DNA of 64,000 bases from Geodermatophilus nigrescens (GCF_900129495.1 NZ_FQVX01000001.1:806001-870000); one strand, 5' to 3'; counted from the first letter of the stretch, positions 1-8,286 are shown. Notes: generated from the sequence alone by a model not told the origin. Made by a program: numbers and translations.

Positions 1-225
1 CTCGGGCAGCGCGTTGCGCACGTCGGCGCAGACCGGGCACACGACCGGGCCGGGCGCGGGCCAGCGCTGCCAGTGCCCGCAGTTGGTGCAGGCGTAGGCG
101 GGCAGGTCGGGCAGCAGCCCGCGGTAGGGGTTGGTGTCCACCTGGCTGGTGCCGTGCCGCGCGCCGTCGTCGGCGGCGGGGTCGGTGGCCCGGTCGATGG
201 CGCCGGGGACGTCGGGCGAGCTCAC
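1..225 (-). CDS. Zinc-ribbon protein, N-terminal part only (possibly an MBL-fold hydrolase)
   Basis: Only the first 75 codons are inside the window; the gene runs off the left edge. It starts at GTG 225, behind a good GGAGGA ribosome site, and overlaps the stop of the preceding dehydrogenase by 4 nt (GTGA). After about 45 polar residues comes a CxxC...CxxC zinc ribbon (YACTNCGHW then VVCPVCADVRNALPE). A ribbon of the form CxxCG...CPxCxDxR is common at the N-terminus of actinobacterial metallo-beta-lactamase-fold hydrolases, but it also occurs in other rubredoxin-like proteins, and the catalytic part cannot be seen. Last visible gene of the inositol-phosphate-synthase-like operon. Confidence 0.7.
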   Translation of the reverse strand, partial: MSSPDVPGAIDRATDPAADDGARHGTSQVDTNPYRGLLPDLPAYACTNCGHWQRWPAPGPVVCPVCADVRNALPE

Positions 226-1241
226 GGTGTTCCTCCGGAGAGAGCGGTGAGGAGCAGGCGGTGCAGGGCGAGGTCGCGGGCGGGGTCGTAGGGCCAGGCC
301 GTCGTCGCGGGGGCGCGGCCCGCGACCGCGTCGGTGAAGGCGGCGAACTGCGCCCGGAACGGCGGGGTGTCGGCGAACGGCACGTCCACGGGGTCGGGGG
401 AGTACAGCGTCAGCGAGCCTCCCGCCGTCTGCCCCATCGTGTCGACGGCGACCGCCATGCCGCGGGTGCCGACCACCTCCAAGCGGCGGCGGGGCAGCTC
501 GTCGGGCGTGTTGAACGCGACGTGCAGGCTCACCAGCACCCCGGAGTCGGTGGCGCCGGTGAGCAGCGCGCCGTCGTCGACGCCGTAGTCGTGCACCCGG
601 GTCTGCAGCAGCGCCGACAGCGACGTGACGTCCTCGCCGAGCAGCGTGCCGGTGAGGTCGAGGCCGTGCGGGGCGAGGTCGATCGCCGCGCCGCCGCCGG
701 CGCGGGCCGGGTCGACCCGCCAGTTGTCGTGCGGGCGGCCGTCGGGCGTCCAGTCCCCGGGCAGCCAGCAGCAGTAGACGATCCGGACGGCGGTGACCGT
801 GCCGAGCTCGGGCACCAGCTCGCGCAGCCGCACGTGGGCGGGGTGCCAGCGCTGGTCGTAGGCGGTGCCGAGCAGCACGCCGGCCCGCGCGCACGCCTCG
901 ACCAGCGCCTGCGCATCGTCGGCGTCGGCGGCCAGCGGCTTCTCGCACAGCACCGCCTTGCCGGCGGCGGCGACCGCCTCGACGACCTGGCGGTGCCCGG
1001 CGTTCGGCACGGCCACGTAGACGGCGTCGAGGCCGGGGGTGGCGAGGAACTCCGCGAGGTCGGTGGTCGCGGCGGCGCCCTCGACCGGCATCCGGGCCAT
1101 CGCCGCCGGGTCGAGGTCGTGCAGCGCGACGACGCGGGCGCCGTCGACGGCGAGCAGCGCGGGCAGCGCGTGGTCGCGGGCCACCCAGCCGCAGCCGGCG
1201 ATGCCCCAGCCGACGGTGCCCGAGCCGACGGGCGCGGTCAC
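222..1241 (-). CDS. Gfo/Idh/MocA-family oxidoreductase
   Basis: 339-residue NAD(P)-dependent dehydrogenase of the Gfo/Idh/MocA family, which oxidises or reduces sugars, inositols and related cyclic polyols. The Rossmann segment is at the N-terminus (VGWGIAGCGWVARDHALPAL, residues 9-28); the family EKP motif is seen as VLCEKPLAADADDA near residue 100, followed by a GTAYDQRWHPAH stretch. The C-terminal half is the usual alpha/beta dimerisation domain. GTG 1241 was chosen because it overlaps the methyltransferase stop by 4 nt (GTGA); the gene ends with a second GTGA overlap into the next gene. The substrate is unknown; with an inositol-phosphate-synthase-like gene in the operon a cyclitol or sugar phosphate derivative is a reasonable guess. 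Confidence 0.88.
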   Translation of the reverse strand: MTAPVGSGTVGWGIAGCGWVARDHALPALLAVDGARVVALHDLDPAAMARMPVEGAAATTDLAEFLATPGLDAVYVAVPNAGHRQVVEAVAAAGKAVLCEKPLAADADDAQALVEACARAGVLLGTAYDQRWHPAHVRLRELVPELGTVTAVRIVYCCWLPGDWTPDGRPHDNWRVDPARAGGGAAIDLAPHGLDLTGTLLGEDVTSLSALLQTRVHDYGVDDGALLTGATDSGVLVSLHVAFNTPDELPRRRLEVVGTRGMAVAVDTMGQTAGGSLTLYSPDPVDVPFADTPPFRAQFAAFTDAVAGRAPATTAWPYDPARDLALHRLLLTALSGGTP

Positions 1242-2263
1242 CAGGCCTCCGGGAGGTCGACGAGCAGCCGGCGCCGCGCGGCGTCGGCGGGCAGCGGGTC
1301 CGGCCAGCGCTCGGGCAGGTACGACGAGCGGGGCCCGTACTCGGCGGCGTAGCGCTCGCTCGGCCAGGTGAGCGCGCCGTCGCGGTAGAGCGGGTTGGGC
1401 GCCAGCGGGGGCAGCGGCTCGCCGAGGTCGACGGGGGCCGGGCCGCGCGGGTCGCCGGCCACGAGCGCGACCGCCTCGCGGGCGCGCAGGTCGGCGGGCC
1501 GGGCCGGCCGCGGCGGGCGGCCCTCGAGCAGGGAGCGGGTCAGCTCGTCGTCGTCGTAGAGCAGCCCGGTGCCGAGCACCTCGGCGTAGCCCTCCGGCGT
1601 CAGCGGCTCCCCGTGCGGGTCGGCCACGTGCGCGTGCCCGACGACGACGGTGCCGCCCTCGCCGGCCAGGACGCGCATCGCCGCGGCGGCGGCCGGCTTG
1701 TCGCGCAGGAAGTAGAAGGCGTCGTGGCACATGACGTAGGCGGGCGTGCCCACCCGCAGGTCCGGCGCGGCGGTCAGGTCGGCGCACACGTAGCGGGCGT
1801 CCGGGCACACGAAGCGCCGGGCCAGCCACAGCTTCGCCCACACGACGTCGACGCCGAGCAGGTCGCGCACGCCTCGGCGGGACAGCTCGCGCAGGTGCGC
1901 GCCGATCCCGCACGCGACGTCGACCACCGGCCGCTCACCCGGCCAGTGCGCCTGCAGCAGCCCGAGCCCGGCCAGGTGCGTCGGGTCGGACCAGCGGTGG
2001 GCGAAGTAGTCGGCCACCCGGCCCATCCCGAGCAGCTCCATCGCCTCGCGCAGCGTCCGCGCGGCCGGCACCCGGGCCAGCTGCTCGGGCGGGGGCGGCG
2101 GCTCGGTCCACCAGTCGTCGGCGTCGGCGAGCAGCAGCACCCGCGCCCGGTCGGTCTCCCCGGCGGCGAGCAGCCCGGCGACCTCCTCGCGCAGGTCGTC
2201 CCGCCCGGCCCGGGCGAAGGGGATCCCGTCGACGACGGGCGCGTCGAGGAGCAGGCCGGTCAC
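1238..2263 (-). CDS. Class I SAM-dependent methyltransferase
   Basis: 341 residues. The SAM-binding motif I is VVDVACGIGAHLRELSRRGV at about residues 93-112, followed by LLGVDVVWAKLWLARRF (motif II region) and a YVMCHDAFYFLRDK strand (motif IV). About 90 residues precede the Rossmann core and about 130 follow it; the end (WPSERYAAEYGPRSSYLPERW) is rich in aromatic residues and may form a substrate lid. Starts at GTG 2263 in a 4-nt overlap with the preceding gene and ends in a 4-nt overlap with the Gfo/Idh gene. Methyl acceptor unknown; it could be O-, N- or C-directed. Confidence 0.85.
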   Translation of the reverse strand: MTGLLLDAPVVDGIPFARAGRDDLREEVAGLLAAGETDRARVLLLADADDWWTEPPPPPEQLARVPAARTLREAMELLGMGRVADYFAHRWSDPTHLAGLGLLQAHWPGERPVVDVACGIGAHLRELSRRGVRDLLGVDVVWAKLWLARRFVCPDARYVCADLTAAPDLRVGTPAYVMCHDAFYFLRDKPAAAAAMRVLAGEGGTVVVGHAHVADPHGEPLTPEGYAEVLGTGLLYDDDELTRSLLEGRPPRPARPADLRAREAVALVAGDPRGPAPVDLGEPLPPLAPNPLYRDGALTWPSERYAAEYGPRSSYLPERWPDPLPADAARRRLLVDLPEAW

Positions 2264-3174
2264 AGCCCGGCCGCCGCCAGGACGTCGAGGTGGTAGGCCT
2301 GCACCGGCCCGGCGTGGACGAGCTCGAGGTCGTCGAGCGCCTGCGACGCGGTGAACGCCGCCGCCCGGGCGTGGTGGTGCACCTGCAGGACGCGGTCGAG
2401 GACGTCGGCGGCGTGGAACGCCCGCGCCTCCGGCACGTCGGCGCCCGGCCGCAGCGCCAGCACCTCGCGGACGCGGTCGGCGAGGGCGCCCGGCAGCGCG
2501 GCGAGCTCGCGTTCCTCCAGCGTGGTCATCACGCGCTCCAGCGCGTCGCCGAGCAGCACCTCGCCGGCGAACCCGGCGTCGGGCAGGACGACGTTGTGCA
2601 GGTGGTGGGCGAGGCCGAGCAGGAACGGCTGCACCGGGTCGGCGTCCACCACCGGCGCCACCAGCGCGCCGTACACGGCGACGGTGAGGCAGTGGTCGCC
2701 GTGGCTCTCCGGCGGCTCCACCATGATCCGCGCGACGCCGGGCGCGGTGGCCCCGGCGCGGGGCTGCGCGTTGAGCGTGGCGGCCAGCGCGGGCGCGCCG
2801 CCGGGGGAGGGCAGCGGGCCGAGCGTGGCGCGCAGCCGCTCGCGCAGGACGCCGTCGAGCGGCTCGCTGACCTCGTCGAAGGCGCGGCGCAGCACCGCCG
2901 TCACCTCGTCGTCGCCCATCCCCGCGGCGGCGAGCACGGCGGCGTCGATGCCGGCCAGCCGGGCGCGGGCGACGGCGGCCGCCGTCTCGGAGAACGCCAC
3001 CGACTCGACGTCCTCGCCGCCGGCCAGCCGCGCCCACGCGCGGGTGAACGCCTGCTCGGCCAGCGAGCCGGGCGCACCGGCGACCCGCACCCGCTTGGCG
3101 TCGCCGATCTCCCCGAGCAGCGGGCGCAGGCCGGCGAGCGCGGTCAGCGTCCCCGGGCTGTCGAGCGCGGTCAC
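2260..3174 (-). CDS. Unrecognised protein with an HD-like metal-binding region
   Basis: 304 residues, not confidently assigned to a family. The first half is Ala/Arg-rich and probably helical. The second half has histidine and aspartate clusters: PESHGDHCLTVAVYG, then LLGLAHHLHNVVLPDAGF, then ARAFHAADVLDRVLQVHHH. This order resembles the metal ligands of HD-superfamily phosphohydrolases or inositol-oxygenase-like folds, but the canonical HD pair is HH/HN here, so this is only a suggestion. Start GTG 3174 overlaps the inositol-phosphate-synthase-like gene (GTGA) and the stop overlaps the methyltransferase start, so the protein is made in fixed proportion with both. No membrane segment or signal peptide. 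Confidence 0.6.
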   Translation of the reverse strand: MTALDSPGTLTALAGLRPLLGEIGDAKRVRVAGAPGSLAEQAFTRAWARLAGGEDVESVAFSETAAAVARARLAGIDAAVLAAAGMGDDEVTAVLRRAFDEVSEPLDGVLRERLRATLGPLPSPGGAPALAATLNAQPRAGATAPGVARIMVEPPESHGDHCLTVAVYGALVAPVVDADPVQPFLLGLAHHLHNVVLPDAGFAGEVLLGDALERVMTTLEERELAALPGALADRVREVLALRPGADVPEARAFHAADVLDRVLQVHHHARAAAFTASQALDDLELVHAGPVQAYHLDVLAAAGL

Positions 3175-4394
3175 CGGGAGGAGGCGCCGGCGGCCAGCCA
3201 GTCGAGCAGCACCGTCTCCTGGTTGTGGAACGCGTGCTCCGGGACGCTGCCGTCGGCCGTCATCGGGGCCTTGAAGAACCAGCCGAGCTGACGCTGCACG
3301 CCGCCCTCGCCGCGCTGCTGCGCGAGGTCGGTGAGCCGGGCGAGCTCCACGGCCAGCGGCGCGGCGAGGATCGAGTCGCGGCACTGGAAGTCGACCTTGA
3401 CCTGCATGCGCTGGCCGAGGAAGCCGACCAGGTCGATGGCGTCCCAGGCCTCCTTCTGGTCGCCGCGCGGCCGGTAGTAGTCGATCCGCACGACGTGGTC
3501 CTCGACCGGGTAGCCGAGGATCGAGTCCAGGACGCTGCCCTTGGTCTGCAGCTTGCTGTTGAGCGAGTCCGGGTCGTCGAGGGCCAGGCCGTCGCGGTTG
3601 CCGAGGATGTTGGTGGAGTACCAGCCCTCGACGGTCAGCGCGCGGGCGCGGAAGGCCGGCGCGAGCACCGTCTTCATCATCGTCTGGCCGGTCTTGCCGT
3701 CCTTGCCGGCGACCGGGACGCCGCGCTGCTCGGCGAAGGCCACCAGCGCCGGGACGTCGGCGGCCAGCGACGGCGTGAAGTTCACGTAGCCGGCGCCCTC
3801 GGCGATCGCGGCGTAGGCGTAGACCATCGCCGGGGTGATCGCGCGGTCGTCGGCGTCGAGGCCGGCCTCGAAGGCCTCCAGCGACTGCAGCGAGGGCGCG
3901 GTCGGGTCGGGCCAGCGCTCGGTGGAGGCGAGGTTCACCAGCACCAGGCCGTCGAGCGACTCCTCCTCGCGGAACCGGCGCAGGTCGGCGCGGACGGCGT
4001 CGACCTGGGCGCGGCGGGTCTCGGCGAGCACCACGTTGCCGCCGGTGACGTTGCGGCAGAAGTCGGCGTCGCCGGCCGCGGGCCAGGGGGTCAGCGCCGA
4101 CAGCGCCGGGCCGGCCTCCTCGAGCTGGCGGGAGTCGAGGACGGCGTGCTGCTCGGCGGCCTTGCGCAGGTCGGAGCCGTCGAGGTCCCAGCCGCGCACG
4201 ACCAGGGAGTCGTAGCCGACCAGGCCGGTCGTCTCCTCGACCGGGCCGCCGGCCACCTGCAGGCCGGCCAGCGGCAGCCCGTCGGTCCCGGCCGCACCGA
4301 TGCGGAGCAGTTCCAGGCCCGCGACCGCGGTCGTCGCGACCGCACCCCCGAGACCGACAACGGCGACGCCGACACGACGGCTCTCCTGCTGCAC
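3171..4394 (-). CDS. Inositol-3-phosphate synthase family protein
   Basis: 407 residues; first gene of the operon. The dinucleotide-binding glycine motif is at the N-terminus (VGVAVVGLGGAVATTAVAG). Family hallmarks follow: FCRNVTGGNVVLAE, then VPVAGKDGKTGQTMMKTVL (equivalent of the DDxKSGQT loop that binds NAD and substrate), then NILGNRDGLALDDPDSLNSK and KGSVLDSILGY. Inositol-3-phosphate synthase turns glucose 6-phosphate into inositol 3-phosphate. A housekeeping copy for phosphatidylinositol and mycothiol is expected elsewhere in an actinobacterium, so this one may be a paralogue for a special product. GTG 4394 was chosen because GGAGG lies 5 nt upstream. Confidence 0.88.
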   Translation of the reverse strand: MQQESRRVGVAVVGLGGAVATTAVAGLELLRIGAAGTDGLPLAGLQVAGGPVEETTGLVGYDSLVVRGWDLDGSDLRKAAEQHAVLDSRQLEEAGPALSALTPWPAAGDADFCRNVTGGNVVLAETRRAQVDAVRADLRRFREEESLDGLVLVNLASTERWPDPTAPSLQSLEAFEAGLDADDRAITPAMVYAYAAIAEGAGYVNFTPSLAADVPALVAFAEQRGVPVAGKDGKTGQTMMKTVLAPAFRARALTVEGWYSTNILGNRDGLALDDPDSLNSKLQTKGSVLDSILGYPVEDHVVRIDYYRPRGDQKEAWDAIDLVGFLGQRMQVKVDFQCRDSILAAPLAVELARLTDLAQQRGEGGVQRQLGWFFKAPMTADGSVPEHAFHNQETVLLDWLAAGASSR

Positions 4395-4566
4395 AACGAC
4401 CTCCGCGTTCCTGGGCGGAACTGCTCCACCCCGTCCCGACCCTGGCACATGCGTCGCGCGCCTGCCGGGTGAGAGCGAGATTCTGCCGATCAACCAGGTC
4501 GCGCACGGCGCGTCTCTGGACGGCGGGGCCAGGATGGGCCCAGTCCCGCATCCCGGAGGAGCCCCC

Positions 4567-5184
4567 GTGACCGCGCCGTACACCTGGCAGCCCGCCCCGA
4601 TGGCGGTGCCGCGCTTCACCGTGCACCAGCGCATCACCGTGATGGTGAACCGCTACGAGGTGCGCGCCGTGCAGCCCGACGGCAGCGAGGGGCCGCTGCT
4701 GGCCATGGCCCAGCAGAAGCGCCTCAAGCTCAAGGAGGAGGTGGTCTTCACCGCCGACGAGCAGCGCACCCGGCCGGTGTTCTCCTTCCGCGCGCGGCAG
4801 CGCCTGGACGTGCACGCCCACCACGACGTGTTCGACGAGCAGGGCCAGGTGCTCGGCACCTTCGGCAAGCGCTTCGGGGCCAGCCTGCTGCGATCCACCT
4901 GGGACCTGTCGGTGCCGGGGTTGACCGCCGTCGGCCGGGAGCGCCGCCCGCTGCTCGCGATCGTGCGGCGCATCTGGGGCCTGATCCCGTACCTCGGCGA
5001 GGTCTGGGTGCCGTTCGTCTTCCACTTCGACTTCACCGACACCGCGACCGGGCAGCCGGTGCTCGTCGTCGAGCGGCGCAAGTCCATCCGCGACCGCTAC
5101 GAGGTCTCCGTCCCCGACCCGCGGCTGGACTTCCGCGTGGCCGCCTCCATGGCCGTGGCGCTCGACGCGCTGCAGAGCCGGTGA
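4567..5184 (+). CDS. LURP-one-related / Tubby-C-like beta-barrel protein
   Basis: 205 residues with the look of the LURP-one-related (phospholipid-scramblase-like) fold: a run of beta strands beginning FTVHQRITVMVNRYEVRAV, a basic MAQQKRLKLKEEVVF segment and the C-terminal HFDFTDTATGQPVLVVERR. Bacterial members have no established function. Starts at GTG 4567 with GGAGGA 6 nt upstream. Divergent from the inositol-phosphate-synthase-like operon across 172 nt and joined to the GH16-like gene by a GTGA overlap, so the two are co-translated. Confidence 0.75.
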   Translation: MTAPYTWQPAPMAVPRFTVHQRITVMVNRYEVRAVQPDGSEGPLLAMAQQKRLKLKEEVVFTADEQRTRPVFSFRARQRLDVHAHHDVFDEQGQVLGTFGKRFGASLLRSTWDLSVPGLTAVGRERRPLLAIVRRIWGLIPYLGEVWVPFVFHFDFTDTATGQPVLVVERRKSIRDRYEVSVPDPRLDFRVAASMAVALDALQSR

Positions 5185-5966
5185 CCCCCGCCGACGACTC
5201 CGCCGACGACTTCGCCGACGACTTCGACGGGCCCGGGCTCGACCTCGGCGTCTGGGTGCCGCACTACCTGCCGCAGTGGAGCTCCCGGGCGGCGACGGCG
5301 GCCCGGTACGAGGTCCGCGACTCCTGCCTGCACCTGTCGCTGCCCGACGACGTGCCGCTGTGGTGCCCCGACGACCACCCGCCGCTGCGGGTCTCGGGCA
5401 TCCAGTCCGGCGTCTTCTCCGGGCCGGTCGGCAGCACGGTCGGGCAGCAGCCGGTGCGGCCGGGCGCGGTCGTCCGCGAGGAGCAGCCGGCGCACTGGGG
5501 CTGGACGCCGCGGTACGGCCGGCTGGAGATGCGCGCCCGCGCCACGGTCACGCCGCGGTCGATGGTCGCCTGGTGGCTGGTCGGGCTGGAGGACGTGCCC
5601 GAGCGGTGCGGGGAGCTGTGCGTCATGGAGGTGTTCGGCGACGCCGTCGACCCGGCCGAGGGCGCCGCCGTCGGCATGGGCACCCACCCGTTCCGCGACC
5701 CGCGGCTGGTCGAGGACTTCGCCGCGCCGCGGCCCGGCATCGACGTCGCCGAGTGGCACGTCTACGCCGTCGACTGGCGGCCCGACGGCGCGGTGTTCTC
5801 CGTCGACGGCCGCCCGGTCCGCGAGGTCGCGGTCACCCCCGACTACCCGGTGCAGACGATGCTCGCCGTCTTCGACTTCCCGGAGCGGGCGGTGCCCGGG
5901 GAGCCCTACGTCGTCCCCGAGCTCGTCGTCGACCGGATCGGCGGGGAAACCGGCGTGACCGGATGA
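5181..5966 (+). CDS. Glycoside hydrolase family 16-like protein
   Basis: 261 residues, beta-jelly-roll GH16/laminarinase-like: an acidic N-terminus, RYGRLEMRARATVTP (typical GH16 strand), the catalytic-site strand GELCVMEVFGDAVD, and WHVYAVDWRPDGAVFSVDG. GH16 enzymes use E-x-D-x-x-E; here it reads E-L-C-V-M-E, so both glutamates are kept but the middle aspartate is cysteine. No signal peptide, so the protein looks cytosolic, which is unusual for a GH16 enzyme. It may hydrolyse an intracellular glucan or have lost activity. Starts at GTG 5181 overlapping the previous stop. Confidence 0.75.
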   Translation: MTPADDSADDFADDFDGPGLDLGVWVPHYLPQWSSRAATAARYEVRDSCLHLSLPDDVPLWCPDDHPPLRVSGIQSGVFSGPVGSTVGQQPVRPGAVVREEQPAHWGWTPRYGRLEMRARATVTPRSMVAWWLVGLEDVPERCGELCVMEVFGDAVDPAEGAAVGMGTHPFRDPRLVEDFAAPRPGIDVAEWHVYAVDWRPDGAVFSVDGRPVREVAVTPDYPVQTMLAVFDFPERAVPGEPYVVPELVVDRIGGETGVTG

Positions 5967-5991
5967 CGGGGCGCGGCTAGCGTCGCCCGCC

Positions 5992-6321
5992 GTGTCCACC
6001 CGCACCTACCGCGTGATCGTCCGCGGTGTCCTCGACGGTCTCGACGACGACCGCCGCGCCTGGTTGCGCGACCACGCCGCCGAGCACGACCTGTTCGCCT
6101 CGTCGTTCACCGAGCGGGGGAGCACCGCCTACGACGGCTCGCTCGCCGCGTTCAGCCACCGCGTCGTCGTGCACGTCGACCCCGGCCCCGGCGAGGAGGA
6201 CGACGCCCGCACGGCCGGCGAGCTGTCGGCCCTGCAGTGGCTCGAGGAGGTCGGCGTCGGTGCCCGCCGGCTGCGCTCGACCGCCACGTGCACCGACGAC
6301 GTGCGGATCCGCCGCCGCTGA
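5992..6321 (+). CDS. DUF6204 family protein
   Basis: 109 residues; the sequence TYRVIVRGVLDGLDDDRRAWL with a later ALQWLEEVGVGARRLRSTAT matches what I know of the small actinobacterial DUF6204 family, whose function is unknown. Probably a ferredoxin-like alpha/beta fold; no membrane segment. GTG 5992 is preceded by TAGCGT at 5978-5983 and has no Shine-Dalgarno sequence, so the mRNA may be leaderless. Confidence 0.75.
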   Translation: MSTRTYRVIVRGVLDGLDDDRRAWLRDHAAEHDLFASSFTERGSTAYDGSLAAFSHRVVVHVDPGPGEEDDARTAGELSALQWLEEVGVGARRLRSTATCTDDVRIRRR

Positions 6322-6323
6322 GG

Positions 6324-6908
6324 TCAGGCCGGCAGCGGGAAGACCAGCAGCGAGCTCGACGCCGTCGCGACCAGCTTGCCCGCGGCGTCGAACACCTGGC
6401 CCTCGGCGAAGGACACCCGGCGGCCGGGCTTGACCACGGTGCCGACGGCGGTCAGCGGGCCGCTGGCGCGGGTGACCGCCCGCAGGTAGGTCACCTTCAG
6501 CTCGATCGACGTGTAGCCGACGCCGGCCGGCAGGGTCGTGTGCACCGCGCACCCCGCCACGGAGTCCAGCAGCGTGCACACCAGCCCGCCGTGCACGGCG
6601 CCGATCGGGTTGTAGACCGACTCGTCGACGGTGCAGGAGAACTCGACCCGGCCCTCCTCGACGGCGGTCAGGTCCATCTGCACCAGCTGCGCGATCGGCG
6701 GGGGCGGCAGCAGGCCGTCGCGCACCGCCTGTAGCGCCTCCAGCCCCGTGCGCTCCCGGCCGCCGGCCGCGGTGACCATCGGGTCCCACCAGGTGACCGT
6801 GCGGGAGCGCGGGTCGCCCCAGGAGGCGGGCGCGTCGGCCACGGCGTCGGCCACGGCGTCGGCCACCGCATCGGCCGGCAGGGCGTCGGGGGCGGCGTCA
6901 GTGCTCAC
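6324..6908 (-). CDS. PaaI-family (hotdog-fold) thioesterase
   Basis: 194 residues. The hotdog core is VEFSCTVDESVYNPIGAVHGG then LVCTLLDSVAGCAVHTTLP and YTSIELKVTYLRAV; the N-P-x-G-x-(V)HGG loop is the family active site, and enzymes of this type hydrolyse acyl-CoA thioesters. The first 30 residues are a low-complexity Ala-Asp-Val stretch encoded by a 12-bp tandem repeat and are probably disordered. GTG 6908 lies inside the end of the upstream HxlR gene (11-nt overlap), so the two are one transcript. Confidence 0.87.
   Translation of the reverse strand: MSTDAAPDALPADAVADAVADAVADAPASWGDPRSRTVTWWDPMVTAAGGRERTGLEALQAVRDGLLPPPPIAQLVQMDLTAVEEGRVEFSCTVDESVYNPIGAVHGGLVCTLLDSVAGCAVHTTLPAGVGYTSIELKVTYLRAVTRASGPLTAVGTVVKPGRRVSFAEGQVFDAAGKLVATASSSLLVFPLPA
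6829..6876. repeat. 12-bp tandem repeat within the thioesterase N-terminus
   Basis: About four copies of a 12-bp unit (acggcgtcggcc, the outer copies slightly changed) encode repeated Ala-Asp-Ala-Val in frame. Unit length is a multiple of three, so gain or loss of a unit keeps the reading frame; length variation between strains is likely. Confidence 0.8.
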
Positions 6909-7410
6909 GGTTCTCCTCGTCCTCGGCGGGCAGCCCGGACAGCGCCCGCCCCACGGGGGTCAGCACCCGCTCCACCCGGGAGCGGCTGACCGCCTCGCCG
7001 CAGGTGCGGCAGACCCACTCGCCGTCGACGACGTGGTCCTCGTGCCCGGCCGGCGCGTGGTGCAGGTGCACCGGCGGCTCCTCGGCCGCCCACCGGTTGC
7101 CCCACTGCAGCAGCGCCTGGAGCACCGGCAGCAGGTCCCGGCCCGACGCCGTCAGGTGGTAGCCCGAGCGGGGCGGGGAGTCGCTGTACTGCCGCCGCTC
7201 CAGCACGCCCGCCGCCACCAGCGCGTTGAGGCGCGCGGTCAGCCGGTCGCGCGGGGCGCCGGTGCCGCGGGCGATGTCGCTGAAGCGGTGGTTGCCCATC
7301 GACACCTCCCGGACGACGAGCAGCGACCACCGCTCGCCGACCAGCTCCAGCGCGGCGGCGATCGTGCAGGGGCGGCCCGGGAGGGCGGCCAGGTCGTAGG
7401 GGACGGTCAC
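6898..7410 (-). CDS. HxlR-family winged-helix regulator with C-terminal CxxC
   Basis: 170 residues. The HxlR winged helix is evident: CTIAAALELVGERWSLLVVR, MGNHRFSDIARGTGAPRDRL, LVAAGVLERRQYSDSPPR. A C-terminal extension carries WVCRTCGEAV, a CxxC that could bind zinc or sense redox or metal state. GTG 7410 has CAAACT ending 7 nt upstream and no Shine-Dalgarno, suggesting leaderless transcription. It leads the two-gene operon with the thioesterase and probably controls it. Confidence 0.87.
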   Translation of the reverse strand: MTVPYDLAALPGRPCTIAAALELVGERWSLLVVREVSMGNHRFSDIARGTGAPRDRLTARLNALVAAGVLERRQYSDSPPRSGYHLTASGRDLLPVLQALLQWGNRWAAEEPPVHLHHAPAGHEDHVVDGEWVCRTCGEAVSRSRVERVLTPVGRALSGLPAEDEENREH

Positions 7411-7460
7411 CGGGGTGAGTTTGCCAGTCCAACCGAGGCGGCGCCACTGCCCGGGAACGG

Positions 7461-7497
7461 CGACGGGCGGGGACCCCCGGGGGGTCCCCGCCCGTCG
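7461..7497 (-). terminator. Perfect 17-bp hairpin after sdhB
   Basis: Arms 7461-7477 and 7481-7497 are exact reverse complements with a 3-nt loop (CGG). It begins 16 nt beyond the sdhB stop and has no U tract, as is usual in actinobacteria. It also lies just upstream of the divergently oriented end of the HxlR gene region and insulates the two. Confidence 0.8.
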
Positions 7498-7513
7498 GCG
7501 GTGGTGCGAGTGC

Positions 7514-8286
7514 TCAGCTCTTGGGACGCGCACCGGCGCGCAGGGCGCCGAGCAGGTCGTGGTTGAGCCGGGAGATGTTCTCCATGGAGATGCCCTTGGG
7601 GCAGCTGACGGAGCACTCACCGATGTTGGTGCAGCCGCCGAAGCCCTCGAGGTCCTGCTGGTGGATCATGTTGACCACGCGGTCGTTGCGCTCGGGCTGG
7701 CCCTGCGGCATGAGGCCGAGGTGCACGACCTTCGACGACGTGAACAGCATCGACGAGGCGTTCGGGCAGGCCGCCACGCAGGCGCCGCAGCCGATGCAGG
7801 TGGCGGCGTCGAACGCGGCGTCGGAGTCCTTCTTGGCCACCAGGATCGAGTGCGCCTCGGGGGCGGTGCCGGTCGGGGCGCTGATGTAGCCGCCCGACTG
7901 GATGATCCGGTCGAGGGCCGACCGGTCGACCGCGAGGTCCTTGATGACCGGGAACGCCGTCGCCCGCCACGGCTCGACGTCGATCGTGTCGCCGTCCTTG
8001 AACGACCGCATGTGCAGCTGGCAGGTGGTCGTCTGCGGGTGGCTGTCGAACAGGCCGTTGCCGTGCGCGCGGCCGTTGATCATGACGCCGCACGACCCGC
8101 AGATGCCCTCGCGGCAGTCGTGGTCGAAGGAGACCGGGTCCTCACCGTCGAGGATGAGCTGCTCGTTGAGGACGTCGAGCATCTCGAGGAAGGACATGTC
8201 GGGGGAGACGTCGGTGACCTCGTAGGTCACCATCTTGCCCTTCTCCGCGGCGCTCCGCTGGCGCCAGACACGCAGCTTGAGGTTCA

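Noticed and set aside
2260-5025. A 921-codon minus-strand open frame
   Set aside because: The upstream two thirds shadow the inositol-phosphate-synthase-like and LURP-one-like genes in another frame; only the end (from GTG 3174) has protein-like composition.
6829-6876. 12-bp repeats as operator sites for HxlR
   Set aside because: They lie inside the thioesterase coding sequence, are not palindromic, and keep the frame as Ala-Asp-Ala-Val repeats.
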